Shown: in pieces, positions 1-8,179 of the stretch
Position numbering within the stretch: the stretch's first letter is position 1
Layout: the number at the start of each line of letters is the position of its first letter
Assembly (NCBI GenBank): GCA_966111775.1
Contig: CBHWBD010000004.1
Span: forward strand, 4,194-68,193
Source of the DNA: Pelomonas sp966111775
Lineage (GTDB): Bacteria > Pseudomonadota > Gammaproteobacteria > Burkholderiales > Burkholderiaceae_C
Reading direction: 5' to 3'
Length of the DNA stretch: 64,000 nt
Program-made: the position numbers and the translations under genes
Notes under the pieces: generated by a model
The model's input: only the letters and a program-made list of their open reading frames with translations
What the model was told of the DNA's origin: nothing
Database searches by the model: none

Positions 1-2
1 GC

Positions 3-836
3 GCGGGCGTGGCGAAGGTCGACGTGGTCGTGGCCGTCATGGGCCTGACCTCCGACCTCGAGGGCGAAGAGATGCCCGTCAAGATCGACGGCTTCTCGGG
101 CGGCGACCGCACCAAGCTGGACCTGCCGGCCGACCAGCGCGCCTATCTGCAGGCCGCGGCCCAACTCGGCAAGCCGCTGGTGGTCGTGAACCTGAGCGGC
201 AGCGCCATCGACCTGTCCTGGGCCAAGGCGAATGCGGCCGCCATCGTGCAGGCCTGGTATCCCGGCGAGGGCGGCGGCCAGGCCATTGCCCAGGTGCTGG
301 GCGGCGCGGCCAACCCGGGCGGGCGCCTGCCGGTCAGCTTCTATCGCAGCGCGGCCGACCTGCCGCCCTTCGACGACTACCGCATGGCGGGTCGCACCTA
401 TCGCTTCTTCGGCGGCGAGGTGGTCTACCCCTTCGGCCACGGGCTGAGCTATTCGAGCTTCCGCTACGAGCCGGCCACCGTCGAGGTGCAGGAAGACGGC
501 CTGCAGACGCGGCTGCGGGTGCGCACCGCCGTCACCAACACCAGCCAGCGCGACGGCGACGAGGTCGCCCAGCTCTATCTGCTGCCGCCGCGTTTCGAGG
601 GCGGCCCGCGCCTGGCGCTGCGCGGCTTCCAGCGCCTGCACCTGAAGGCCGGCGAGAGGCGCGAGCTGAGCTACAGCCTGGATGCGCGCGACCTCAGCTT
701 CGTCGACCGCGACGGCGTGCGCCAGCTGATGCCCGGCGGCTACCGCCTCAGCGTCGGCGGCGGCCAGCCCGACACCGGCGCTCCGGTCGTGAGCGCCGAG
801 TTTTCCTTGAAACAACAAACCCTGCTGCCACGATGA
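3..836 (+). CDS. GH3 beta-glycosidase, C-terminal part (runs off the left edge)
   Basis: The reading frame is already open at the first base, so the start lies outside the window and only about 277 C-terminal residues are seen. They match the end of a glycoside hydrolase family 3 enzyme: the second, alpha/beta-sandwich domain (AWYPGEGGGQAIAQVL, then NPGGRLPVSFY), the characteristic PFGHGLSYSSF segment, and a C-terminal fibronectin-III-like domain (about the last 95 residues). GH3 enzymes with this layout are exo-acting beta-glucosidases or beta-xylosidases. The nucleophile domain is not visible, so the substrate cannot be read directly. The xylan genes further right make beta-xylosidase a reasonable guess. 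Its TGA overlaps the ATG of the next gene (ATGA), so the two are translationally coupled. Confidence 0.9.
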   Translation, partial: AGVAKVDVVVAVMGLTSDLEGEEMPVKIDGFSGGDRTKLDLPADQRAYLQAAAQLGKPLVVVNLSGSAIDLSWAKANAAAIVQAWYPGEGGGQAIAQVLGGAANPGGRLPVSFYRSAADLPPFDDYRMAGRTYRFFGGEVVYPFGHGLSYSSFRYEPATVEVQEDGLQTRLRVRTAVTNTSQRDGDEVAQLYLLPPRFEGGPRLALRGFQRLHLKAGERRELSYSLDARDLSFVDRDGVRQLMPGGYRLSVGGGQPDTGAPVVSAEFSLKQQTLLPR

Positions 837-1762
837 AAACCATCACATCCCTTCGCACCACGCTGATCTCCCTGGCCCTGCTGCTGGCCAGCGCCGCGGG
901 CGTCCGGGCCCAGGATGGCCGCATCTACCCGCTGCAGGCGCCGCCCGAGCCCAACGCCATCCCGCTCGGCACGGGCGGCGTCGACAAGCAGCCCGCCGCC
1001 GAAGGCTGGTTCCGCCAGTGGGGCGAGCCCATGGTGCGCAATGTCAGTGCCGCCACGCTCACGCCCTTCCTGCCCGCGCCGGGCAAGGCCAATGGCGCTG
1101 CGGTCCTGGTGGTGCCGGGCGGCGGCTTTCGCTGGCTGTCGATCAACAACGAGGGCTGGAAGGTTGCCCAGGCCCTGGCCGACCGCGGCGTCGCCGCCTT
1201 CGTGCTCAAGTACAGGCTGATCCCGACGCCGGATTCGCTGGAGGGCCTGCAGGACTCGATGAATCGCCTGTTCGCGGCCGCCGGCGAGGGCGGCAAGCCG
1301 CCGCCGCTGAACCCCGACCTGTCCAACCAGCTCGCCGACGCCGAGGCCGCCTATGCCCTCATCCTGTCACGGGCCAAGACCTGGGGCGTCGACCCCAGCC
1401 GGCTGGGCATGATGGGCTTCTCGGCCGGCGCGGGCCTGACCCTGCACGCCACGCTGAACTCCAAGACCATGAAGCTGGCCTTCATCGCCCCGATCTACGG
1501 CGGCATGGGGCCGGTCGACGTGCCCAAGGGCGCGCCGCCGATGTTCAACGCCATCGCCAGCGACGACTTCCTGTTCCGCGGCCAGTTCGGCGTCGTCAAG
1601 TCCTGGTTCGACGCCGGGCGGCCGGTGGAGTTCCATCTCTACCAGAACGGCGGCCATGGCTTCGGCCTGGGCTATCCGGGCAACACCGCCAACGGCTGGT
1701 TTCCGGTCTTCATGCACTGGATGGACGTGAACAGCTGGCTGGCGGCCAAGGCCGTGCCCTGA
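833..1762 (+). CDS. Secreted alpha/beta-hydrolase, probable carbohydrate esterase
   Basis: A 309-residue alpha/beta-hydrolase with a signal peptide (cleavage likely after VRA at about residue 26), so periplasmic or exported. The oxyanion-hole region is VVPGGGF (about residue 93). The nucleophile elbow GFSAG places Ser197, SDDF gives the likely Asp244/245, and GGHGFG gives His275, completing a Ser-Asp-His triad. This is the fold of bacterial acetyl-xylan/feruloyl-type esterases often annotated as xylanase-associated lipases or dienelactone-hydrolase-like proteins. The ATGA overlap with the GH3 gene argues for joint action on decorated hemicellulose, the esterase removing acyl groups and the GH3 enzyme releasing the sugar. 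Substrate specificity is inference. Confidence 0.8.
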   Translation: MKTITSLRTTLISLALLLASAAGVRAQDGRIYPLQAPPEPNAIPLGTGGVDKQPAAEGWFRQWGEPMVRNVSAATLTPFLPAPGKANGAAVLVVPGGGFRWLSINNEGWKVAQALADRGVAAFVLKYRLIPTPDSLEGLQDSMNRLFAAAGEGGKPPPLNPDLSNQLADAEAAYALILSRAKTWGVDPSRLGMMGFSAGAGLTLHATLNSKTMKLAFIAPIYGGMGPVDVPKGAPPMFNAIASDDFLFRGQFGVVKSWFDAGRPVEFHLYQNGGHGFGLGYPGNTANGWFPVFMHWMDVNSWLAAKAVP

Positions 1763-1815
1763 CGCAGCAGCAGAGCGGCTGGCCCCGGCCGCCCTGACCA
1801 TCCATCCCATCGCGC

Positions 1816-3039
1816 TCATGCCGGCACGGCGGCCAGCGGCCGCCTCGGCAGGCGCATGAACATCAGCGCCGACAGGAAGGCACCCATGCCCAGCGCGAAG
1901 GCGCCGATGAAGAGCCAGCGGTAGGTCGAGAACGAGTCGTAGATCAGCCCGCCCAGCACCGGCCCCAGGGCCATGCCGATGCTGCTGGCCATGGCGGTGC
2001 CGCCGATGACCGTGCCCATCATGCGCAGCGGGAAGTTCTCGCGCGCGATGACGGCGAACAGCGGCATCACGCCGGCATAGGTGAAGCCGAACAGCGCGGC
2101 CACGGTGTAGAAGCTCTTCAGCTCGCGGGCGTACACATAGCCCAGCACCACGATGGCCTGGGCCAGCAGGGCCAGCACCAGAGTGCGAGCGGCGCCGAAG
2201 CGGTCGCCGAGCAGGCCGAAGACGAGGCGGCCGCCCATGCCGGCCAGGCCTTCCAGGCTGTAGATGGAGACGGCGGCCATCAGCGGGATGCCGCAGGTGA
2301 CGGCATAGCTGACGGTGTGGAAGATCGGCCCGGAATGCGTCGCGCAGGTCAGGAAGCTGGTCAGCACCAGGATCAGGAAGGGCGCCGAGCGCACGGCCTG
2401 GCCGACGGAGGGGCCGGGCTCCTGCGCCGCGCCGGCAGCAGCTTCGACCGCGAGGGCCGGTGGGCGGCGAATCAGCGTCGCTGCCGGCAGCATGACGCTG
2501 GCCACCACGGCCGCGACGATCTGCAGCGTGCTGCGCCAGTTGTGGGCCTGCACCAGCCAGGCGACCAGGGGCGACATGGTCAGCGGCGCCATGCCCATGC
2601 CGGCCGAGACCAGCGACACGGCCAGGCTGCGACGGGTGTCGAACCAGCCGGTCACGCAGGCCATCAGTGGCGCGAAGATGGCCGCGGCGCTGACGCCGAC
2701 GAGGGCGCCGAACCACAGCTGGAAGCCGCCCAGCGAGCCGGCGAAGCTGGCCAGCACCAGGCCGGCGATGAGCAGCACCGTGCCCGTGAGCACCACGGCG
2801 CGCGGCCCGATGCGATCCGACAGCACGCCCCAGCCCATGCTGCCGACGGCCAGGGCCGTGAAGGCAATGGTCATGGCAGTGGAGATGCCTGTCGTGGACC
2901 AGCCCGTGTCCAGCGCGATGGGCCGCAGCAGCACGGGCAGGGAGAAGAGGGCGCCGATGGCCACGCAGCCGAGCAGACCGCCGGCGGCGACGATGACCCA
3001 GCGGTAGTGCTCGCGCACGGCGTTCGTCCAGGAAGACAT
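1816..3039 (-). CDS. MFS transporter, oxalate/formate-antiporter or monocarboxylate-carrier type
   Basis: A 407-residue protein with about 12 hydrophobic segments and major-facilitator signatures: GVLSDRIGPR in the loop after segment 2, and FGLLGDRFG at the equivalent place in the second half. The overall pattern (WSTTGISTAMTIAF, MSPLVAWLVQ, long central loop with RRPPAL) resembles the oxalate/formate antiporter and monocarboxylate-porter branch rather than sugar carriers. It starts 15 bases after the stop of the YciI-like gene on the same strand, so the two probably share a transcript. The substrate, presumably a small organic acid, is not readable from sequence. Confidence 0.8.
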   Translation of the reverse strand: MSSWTNAVREHYRWVIVAAGGLLGCVAIGALFSLPVLLRPIALDTGWSTTGISTAMTIAFTALAVGSMGWGVLSDRIGPRAVVLTGTVLLIAGLVLASFAGSLGGFQLWFGALVGVSAAAIFAPLMACVTGWFDTRRSLAVSLVSAGMGMAPLTMSPLVAWLVQAHNWRSTLQIVAAVVASVMLPAATLIRRPPALAVEAAAGAAQEPGPSVGQAVRSAPFLILVLTSFLTCATHSGPIFHTVSYAVTCGIPLMAAVSIYSLEGLAGMGGRLVFGLLGDRFGAARTLVLALLAQAIVVLGYVYARELKSFYTVAALFGFTYAGVMPLFAVIARENFPLRMMGTVIGGTAMASSIGMALGPVLGGLIYDSFSTYRWLFIGAFALGMGAFLSALMFMRLPRRPLAAVPA

Positions 3040-3054
3040 GGCGGTTCCTTCGCG

Positions 3055-3432
3055 TCAGACGTTGGCGGGCGTGCAGCCGCAGCCGGGTGCGTCGAGCTGG
3101 CGCACCTCGCACTCGATGTCCCAGTCTGTGCCGTGCAACTTCAGGAAGCGATGCGTCAGCGCCAGCGCGGCCTCGCGAGACGGCGCCTCGAAGATGGCGA
3201 AGCCGGCGATGACCTCCTTGGTCTCGGTGAAAGGCCCATCCACCACCGACAGCAGGCCGCCGCGCTGCAGGCGCACGCGCACGCCTTCCGACGAGGGCCG
3301 CAGGCCGGCTGTGCTGACGAGCTGGCCGCTGCGGGTGAGTTCATCGATCAGCTGGCCCATGTCGGCCATCAGCTGTTCGCTGGGTGCCTGGCCGGTGGTT
3401 TCGTCGGCGCGGATCATCGACAGGAATCGCAT
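3055..3432 (-). CDS. YciI/DGPF-domain protein
   Basis: A 125-residue protein of the YCII-related superfamily, a ferredoxin-like dimeric barrel. It shows the family core MRFLSMIRADE at the N-terminus and VVDGPFTETKEVIAGFAIFE in the centre, the DGPF motif found in small proteins encoded near sigma factors and hydrolases. I start it at the ATG at 3432, which has GGAG eight bases upstream; a longer frame exists, but its extra 19 residues do not fit the family. A cysteine-bearing tail (GCGCTPANV) is unusual and could bind metal. The reaction is unknown for most of the family. It is the first gene of a two-gene unit with the MFS carrier. Confidence 0.75.
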   Translation of the reverse strand: MRFLSMIRADETTGQAPSEQLMADMGQLIDELTRSGQLVSTAGLRPSSEGVRVRLQRGGLLSVVDGPFTETKEVIAGFAIFEAPSREAALALTHRFLKLHGTDWDIECEVRQLDAPGCGCTPANV

Positions 3433-3580
3433 GCTCGGTCTCCATCCAAGTTCGAATCGCGGCGGACCGATTCCGCCGTCTGCCCTCATGACGAACGAGG
3501 CGGCGCGAAATCGACAAGCGCGGCTGAATTCATCCCCGGCTTGCCGAACGGCCCAACTTGATGCACGATTGCAAAATAGC

Positions 3581-3594
3581 TGACAACGCTGTCA
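3581..3594. promoter_or_regulatory. LacI-type operator, inverted repeat TGACAACGCTGTCA
   Basis: TGACAACGCTGTCA is a 14-bp palindrome with two mismatched positions and a central CG, the usual architecture of LacI-family operators. It ends 14 bases before the ATG of the LacI-type gene at 3609, so autoregulation is the simplest reading. The divergent YciI-MFS unit starts 150 bases away on the other strand and could be co-controlled. Confidence 0.6.
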
Positions 3595-3608
3595 TTTCAT
3601 CCGGTTTC

Positions 3609-4628
3609 ATGAAAAACCATCTCTCTGCCCCCTCCCATGCCGCCACCCTGCGCATGGTGGCGGATGCCTCCGGCGTGTCGACGACGACTGCCTCGCGAGT
3701 CATCAACAACGCCCCCCATGTGCGCCCCGAGAAACGCGAGGCCGTGCTGGCGGCGATCGCGCGCCTGGGCTTCGTACCCAACACCATTGCGCGGGCCCTG
3801 GCGGACGGGCGCTCGCGCACCATCGGCATCGTCGTCCAGCATTTCGAGAGCCCCTGCTATGCCTGGACGCTGCGCGGCGTCGAGGAGGCCCTGTCCAAGG
3901 CCGGCTACGGCCTCGTCGTCGCCAGCGGGCATTGGGACCGGCGCGAGGAAGAGCGCTGCGTGCAGTCGCTGAAGGCGCGCCGCGTCGACGGCATCATCGT
4001 GTTGACCGGCACACTGGACGACAGCTTCCTGACCGAGCTGGCCCAGGACCTGCCCGTCGTGGCGACTGGCCGGGACCTGAAGGCGCCGGGCCTGCACTGC
4101 CTACACTCCAACGACTTCGAAGGCGCCCGCGCCGCGACGCGGCATCTGATCCAGCGTGGCCACCGCCGCATCGCCCACATCACCGGCGACCCCAGCCACC
4201 CGGATGCCCTCGAGCGCGAGCGGGGCTATCGCGCGGCGCTGCAGGAGGCCGGCGTCGCTCTGGACCGTGCCCTGGTGGTGCGCGGCAACTACCAGGAGAC
4301 CAGCGGCGAGCGGGGCGCGGAAGACCTGCTGCGCCGCGGCATCGAGTTCTCGGCGATCTTTGCGGCCAACGACCAGATGGCCGCCGGCGCCGCGCAGGCG
4401 CTGTGCCGGCATGGCCTGCGCATTCCGCAGGACGTGTCCGTGGTCGGCTTCGACGATGTGCTGGCCTCGGCCCATGCCTGCCCGCCGCGCACGACGGTCA
4501 ATCTGTCGCCGGCCGAACTGGGGCGCCGCGCAGTCGCCGCCATGCTGGACCTGCTGGCCCACCGCCGGCCCCGGGCCGTGGCGCCCGCGCCCGAGCTGGT
4601 GGTGAGGCTGTCAACGCGCTTTGTCTGA
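3609..4628 (+). CDS. LacI-family transcriptional regulator
   Basis: A 339-residue repressor-type protein. The N-terminal LacI helix-turn-helix is clear (LRMVADASGVSTTTASRVIN), followed by the hinge helix (PNTIARALADGRS) and a periplasmic-binding-protein-like effector domain with GIVVQHF, the RRVDGIIVL segment, HRRIAHITG and the terminal VVGFDDV motif. These features predict a sugar-responsive dimer. The frame opens 51 bases earlier, but the ATG at 3609 gives the normal LacI N-terminus. A palindromic operator lies just upstream. Its end overlaps the convergent gene by 18 bases. The effector is unknown; the upstream glycosidase/esterase pair is a plausible target. Confidence 0.9.
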   Translation: MKNHLSAPSHAATLRMVADASGVSTTTASRVINNAPHVRPEKREAVLAAIARLGFVPNTIARALADGRSRTIGIVVQHFESPCYAWTLRGVEEALSKAGYGLVVASGHWDRREEERCVQSLKARRVDGIIVLTGTLDDSFLTELAQDLPVVATGRDLKAPGLHCLHSNDFEGARAATRHLIQRGHRRIAHITGDPSHPDALERERGYRAALQEAGVALDRALVVRGNYQETSGERGAEDLLRRGIEFSAIFAANDQMAAGAAQALCRHGLRIPQDVSVVGFDDVLASAHACPPRTTVNLSPAELGRRAVAAMLDLLAHRRPRAVAPAPELVVRLSTRFV

Positions 4629-5177
4629 GGCGCTCCCGGCCTGCTGTGCCAGATGCGCCTTCAGCGCGTCGCGCAGGCGGCGGTGGTCGTAGACCAGGCC
4701 GCCGAGCGGAATGCGCACGTCACCGCCGTTGAAGGCCCGCAGGATGCGGCGCCACAGACTTTTCTGCACCACGCCGCCGTCTGGCAGCTGGGCGCCGGCG
4801 CGCAGCGTCAGCATCAATGAGTCGCCCTCGCCGTAGTCCATGGTCGCGGACTGGACGGCGCTCCAGGGCAGGTGGACATGGAGATGGAAGTTGTCGGTGA
4901 TGCCGCGGGCATCGACGACCAGGGCCGGGCCCTGTTCCCGCAGCGCCTTCAGGGCCGGACCGGCCACGCTGGCCGCCAGGGCCAGGGACATCAGCGCGAA
5001 GAAGATGCCCATGGCCAGCCCCAGCCGTGCGCCGAACATGGCCGGCAGCAGGAAGGGCGCGGACAGCCCGGCCAGGCACACGACGAAGGCGAAGGGCAAC
5101 GAGAACACCACGGTCCAGCGCCGGCGCTCGAAGGACAGCGGCGCCGGCTTGGGTGGCAGGGCGTCAGGCAAGGGCAT
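4611..5177 (-). CDS. Uncharacterised membrane protein with PH-like domain (STM3941-like)
   Basis: 188 residues from the ATG at 5177. There is a short soluble N-terminus, then two adjacent transmembrane helices (VVFSLPFAFVVCLAGLSAPFL and the LGLAMGIFFALMSLALAAS region). A soluble C-terminal half with alternating strands follows (VVDARGITDNFHLHVHLPWSAVQS, then MLTLRAGAQL and VRIPLGGLV). This arrangement resembles the STM3941/bacterial-PH-like membrane proteins, none with a well-defined role that I know of. The gene is monocistronic and converges on the LacI gene with an 18-base overlap. Upstream codons in the same frame encode a low-complexity, non-protein-like stretch, so I exclude them. No catalytic residues are recognisable. 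Confidence 0.6.
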   Translation of the reverse strand: MPLPDALPPKPAPLSFERRRWTVVFSLPFAFVVCLAGLSAPFLLPAMFGARLGLAMGIFFALMSLALAASVAGPALKALREQGPALVVDARGITDNFHLHVHLPWSAVQSATMDYGEGDSLMLTLRAGAQLPDGGVVQKSLWRRILRAFNGGDVRIPLGGLVYDHRRLRDALKAHLAQQAGSASDKAR

Positions 5178-5233
5178 GGCCCAACCATAGCTTGCCTGCC
5201 GATCCCTTCCGCTTGCTGCGCTGCACAAATCCT

Positions 5234-5263
5234 TTGACAGCGCAGTCGGCCCCTGCCTAGAGT
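5234..5263 (+). promoter_or_regulatory. Sigma-70-type promoter for the chemoreceptor gene
   Basis: A perfect -35 box TTGACA (5234-5239) is followed after 18 bases by TAGAGT (5258-5263), about 25 bases upstream of the ATG at 5289. The first half overlaps TGACAGCGCAGTCG, which agrees at 11 of 14 positions with the LacI-type operator at 3581, although TGACA is also part of the -35 box itself. Confidence 0.55.
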
Positions 5264-5288
5264 CGGCCTCACCTAACGGGAGAACGAC

Positions 5289-6962
5289 ATGGACTGGTTG
5301 AAGCAGATCAAGATCGGGCCCCGACTGGGCCTGGCTTTCGGTGTCGTGCTGTGCCTGCTGGCCGCCGTGGCGCTGCTGGGGCGGGCCAGCCTGGCCCAGG
5401 TGGCCGCGGGGCTGGAGACCGTCTACCAGGACCGCACGGTGCCGCTGGCCCAGCTCGGTGACATCGGCCGGCTGACCATCCGCAACCGCTTCCTGCTCGC
5501 CGACATGATGCTCAAGGCCGAGCCCACGGTCGTCGAGAAGCACACCCAGGAGATGGCCGCCAACATCAAGGCCATCGACGAACTGCTGAAGCTATACCTT
5601 GCCACCAAGCTGACCGAAGAGGAAAAGCAACTGGCCGACCGCTTCGTGGCGGCGCGCACCAGCTATGCGCAGCAGGGCCTGGCGCCGGCGCGGGCCGCCC
5701 TGCTCAAGGGCGACGCCGAGGCGGCGCGCGCCCTCTACGAAGGCAAGGTGGCCGAGATGGCGCCGCTGGTGGCGGACACCCTGGGCGAATTGCAGCGCCT
5801 GCAGGTGCGCGTGGCCCAGCAGGAGTTCGAGGCCGCCCAGGCCGTGCAGCGCCGCGCCGAATGGGTCACCCTGTCGGCCGCCATCTTCGCCATCGTCATG
5901 GGCATCGTGCTGGCCTGGCTGATCACCCGCTCCATCACCCAGCCCGTGGCCGCCGCCGTGCAGCTGGCCGAGGCGGTATCGACCGGCGATCTGCGCCAGC
6001 GCGTCGTCGTCCGGGGTCAGGACGAGGTGGCGCAGCTGCTGCGAGCGCTGGGCACGATGAACGAGAACCTGGTCAGGATCGTCAGCCAGGTGCGCCACAG
6101 CTCGGACTCCATCGCCACGGGTTCGTCGGAGATCGCCACCGGCAATGCCGACCTGTCGCAGCGCACCGAGGAACAGGCCTCCAACCTGCAGCAGACGGCG
6201 GCGTCGATGGAAGAGATGAGCGCGACGGTCAAGCAGAACGCCGACATCGCCCGCACGGCCACCCAGCTGGCCAGCAGCGCCAGCGGCGTGGCGACCAAGG
6301 GCGGCGAGGTGGTGGGCCGTGTCGTCAGCACCATGGACGAGATCACGACCAGCTCGCGCAGGATCGTCGACATCATCGCGACCATCGACGGCATTGCCTT
6401 CCAGACCAATATCCTGGCCCTGAATGCGGCCGTGGAGGCCGCGCGGGCCGGCGAACAGGGGCGGGGCTTTGCGGTGGTGGCCGGCGAGGTGCGCGTGCTC
6501 GCGCAGCGGTCGGCCGAGGCGGCCAAGGAGATCAAGGGCCTGATCGGCCAGAGCGTCGAGAAGGTCGATGCCGGCTCGCAGCTGGTGGCCGAGGCCGGCA
6601 GCACCATGGGCGAGATCGTCGCCCATGTGAAGCGCGTGGCCGACCTGATCGGCGAGATCGATGCCGCCAGCGGCGAGCAGGCCAAGGGCATCGGCCAGGT
6701 CAGTGAGGCCGTCAACCAGCTCGACCAGGTCACGCAGCAGAACGCGGCCCTGGTGGAGGAATCCGCCGCCGCGGCCGAGAGCCTGAAGCACCAGGCGGCG
6801 CGGCTGGCGGAGGTGGTGGACCAGTTCAAGCTCGGCGCCGAGGTGCAGGCGCCGCCGCCGCCAGCCAGGCGTGCGCCAGCGAAGTTCGTGCGTCCGCCCG
6901 CACCCAGGCCGGCGCGGCCCACGATGGCGGCCGACGAAGGCGGGAACTGGGAAAGCTTCTGA
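5289..6962 (+). CDS. Methyl-accepting chemotaxis protein with C-terminal NWESF pentapeptide
   Basis: A 557-residue transmembrane chemoreceptor. In order: a cytoplasmic stub, TM1 (about 13-32), a periplasmic four-helix-bundle ligand domain (about 33-190), TM2 (about 192-213), a HAMP linker (about 215-268) and a long coiled-coil signalling domain. The signalling tip is canonical (NILALNAAVEAARAGEQGRG, then FAVVAGEVRVLAQRSAEAAK) and binds CheA/CheW. After a proline-rich linker the protein ends in NWESF, a variant of the NWETF tether that recruits CheR and CheB in enterobacteria. The ligand is unknown. It is transcribed alone from a strong-looking promoter and has no che operon beside it. Confidence 0.95.
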   Translation: MDWLKQIKIGPRLGLAFGVVLCLLAAVALLGRASLAQVAAGLETVYQDRTVPLAQLGDIGRLTIRNRFLLADMMLKAEPTVVEKHTQEMAANIKAIDELLKLYLATKLTEEEKQLADRFVAARTSYAQQGLAPARAALLKGDAEAARALYEGKVAEMAPLVADTLGELQRLQVRVAQQEFEAAQAVQRRAEWVTLSAAIFAIVMGIVLAWLITRSITQPVAAAVQLAEAVSTGDLRQRVVVRGQDEVAQLLRALGTMNENLVRIVSQVRHSSDSIATGSSEIATGNADLSQRTEEQASNLQQTAASMEEMSATVKQNADIARTATQLASSASGVATKGGEVVGRVVSTMDEITTSSRRIVDIIATIDGIAFQTNILALNAAVEAARAGEQGRGFAVVAGEVRVLAQRSAEAAKEIKGLIGQSVEKVDAGSQLVAEAGSTMGEIVAHVKRVADLIGEIDAASGEQAKGIGQVSEAVNQLDQVTQQNAALVEESAAAAESLKHQAARLAEVVDQFKLGAEVQAPPPPARRAPAKFVRPPAPRPARPTMAADEGGNWESF

Positions 6963-6984
6963 GCGTCTTTGCCGGCAGGGCGCT

Positions 6985-7464
6985 TCAGGTGCCGCGCCGG
7001 TGCCAGAGCGTGAGGCCGGCCATCGCGATGCCGAGGCCGGCATGGGTCCAGCCCAGGGCGGGCCGCAGGTCATCCGGCGCGAAGTAGTACAGCAGATAGC
7101 CGGTCAGCACGAGCAGAGCGGCGAGACCGCACAGCAGCAGGCCGGTGCGTTGCTGGCCCGCGAGGTGCCAGCGCCGGCTCAGGCGCCAGCCCTGGGGGAT
7201 GTGGGCGGCTGCCAGGGCCCCGAGCACGAAGACGCCGAGCATCGCGACCAGGCCGTGCAGACGCAGGCACCAGGCCTCCAGGGGATGCGGCAGCTCACCC
7301 GTCCCGGCACCGACGCTGTAGTGCAGGGCCAGCCAGGCAAGGCCGGTCAGCAGCAGCAGTGCGCCGCTGGCATGCAGGGCGTGGCGCTGCCAGCGCGGCA
7401 GCCGGTGGCGCGGCGGGTGCGTGGGATGCGGCGGACGGGCGCGGGGATGGTGCTGGCGGGTCAT
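6985..7464 (-). CDS. Small cytochrome b561/DUF4405-like membrane protein
   Basis: 159 residues from the ATG at 7464, which overlaps the stop of the ApbE gene (ATGA). A proline/histidine-rich cytoplasmic N-terminus is followed by four transmembrane helices. Helix-associated histidines (RHALHASGALL, LRLHGLVAML, AAHIPQGW, GWTHAGLGIAM) sit where b-type haem ligands do in cytochrome b561 and DUF4405-type proteins. It is the last gene of the Fur-box operon and is the probable membrane partner that moves quinol or other cytoplasmic-side electrons to the periplasmic flavoprotein. Haem binding and electron donor are inferred, not shown. The frame extends upstream to 7578 inside apbE, but the ATG at 7464 is the coupled start. 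Confidence 0.7.
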   Translation of the reverse strand: MTRQHHPRARPPHPTHPPRHRLPRWQRHALHASGALLLLTGLAWLALHYSVGAGTGELPHPLEAWCLRLHGLVAMLGVFVLGALAAAHIPQGWRLSRRWHLAGQQRTGLLLCGLAALLVLTGYLLYYFAPDDLRPALGWTHAGLGIAMAGLTLWHRRGT

Positions 7465-8174
7465 GAGCAGCGTGGCGCTTCGTGCCGCCAGGCGGCCGCA
7501 TCGTAGCGGGCCAGCACAGCGTGGTCGCAGTGGCCGCTGAGCGCGACGACCTTGGTCAGCGCATCGGCCCACAGGCACAGCGGCGCGGCCACGCTGACAT
7601 GGGCCTGCACGGCGCGCAGCGTCGCCGAGCGGCTGCCGGGCGCGTAGTGGCTGGTGGCGAAGGCGCCATCGGCCAGGCGCGCGAATTCGCGCGTGCCGCC
7701 GCCCGCTTCGTCGCGCAGCAGGATGGGCAGCTCGAGGTCGCCGAACACGCGCAGGTCGCCGCCGGCATTGACCCAGCCGGCCTCGGCGCCCGCATCGCGC
7801 AGGGCCTGCACGGCGAGGTCGACGGCCTGGCCCTTGGCGATGCCGCCGAGATCCAGGGCGACGTCGCGTTCGAGCTTGTGCAGCCGGTCGCCGTCGAGGC
7901 GCCAGGCCTCGGGGCCGCTGCCGATGCTGATGTCGAACAGGCCTTCGCTGTCGAGCTGCAGCTGGCGCGCGGCCGTGAGCACGTCGACGGCGAAGGCGCC
8001 GACCTGCAGCCCGCCACCCGCCGGCAGCGCGTTGAAGCGGGCGATGTCGCTGCCCGGCTCGAATCGGGAGAGCTGCGTCTGCAGCGCGGCGATGGCGTCG
8101 AAGCCGGCCTCATGGCCGCGAGGCGCGCCGATCTCGACCAGCGTGCCGAGCAAGGGGCGAGCACGCCGCTGCAT
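7461..8174 (-). CDS. apbE: FAD:protein FMN transferase (ApbE family)
   Basis: 237 residues. The enzyme uses FAD to attach FMN covalently to a threonine of target proteins. Family motifs are intact: PLLGTLVEIGA at the N-terminus, DLGGIAKGQAVD in the active site, VNAGGDLRVFG, and the C-terminal APLCLWADALTKVVALSG metal/flavin region. It is short for the family (usually 300 or more residues) and begins almost directly at the first strand with no lipoprotein or Sec signal, which would leave it in the cytoplasm although its presumed substrate is exported. The gene follows the FMN-binding protein gene with a 5-base gap, so its target is almost certainly that protein. An unrecognised alternative start cannot be excluded. 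Confidence 0.92.
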   Translation of the reverse strand: MQRRARPLLGTLVEIGAPRGHEAGFDAIAALQTQLSRFEPGSDIARFNALPAGGGLQVGAFAVDVLTAARQLQLDSEGLFDISIGSGPEAWRLDGDRLHKLERDVALDLGGIAKGQAVDLAVQALRDAGAEAGWVNAGGDLRVFGDLELPILLRDEAGGGTREFARLADGAFATSHYAPGSRSATLRAVQAHVSVAAPLCLWADALTKVVALSGHCDHAVLARYDAAAWRHEAPRCS

Positions 8175-8179
8175 GCTGG

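Noticed and set aside
1763..1815. Terminator between the esterase and the convergent MFS gene
   Set aside because: GCGGC and GCCGC can pair but the stem is short and no T-tract follows in either direction.
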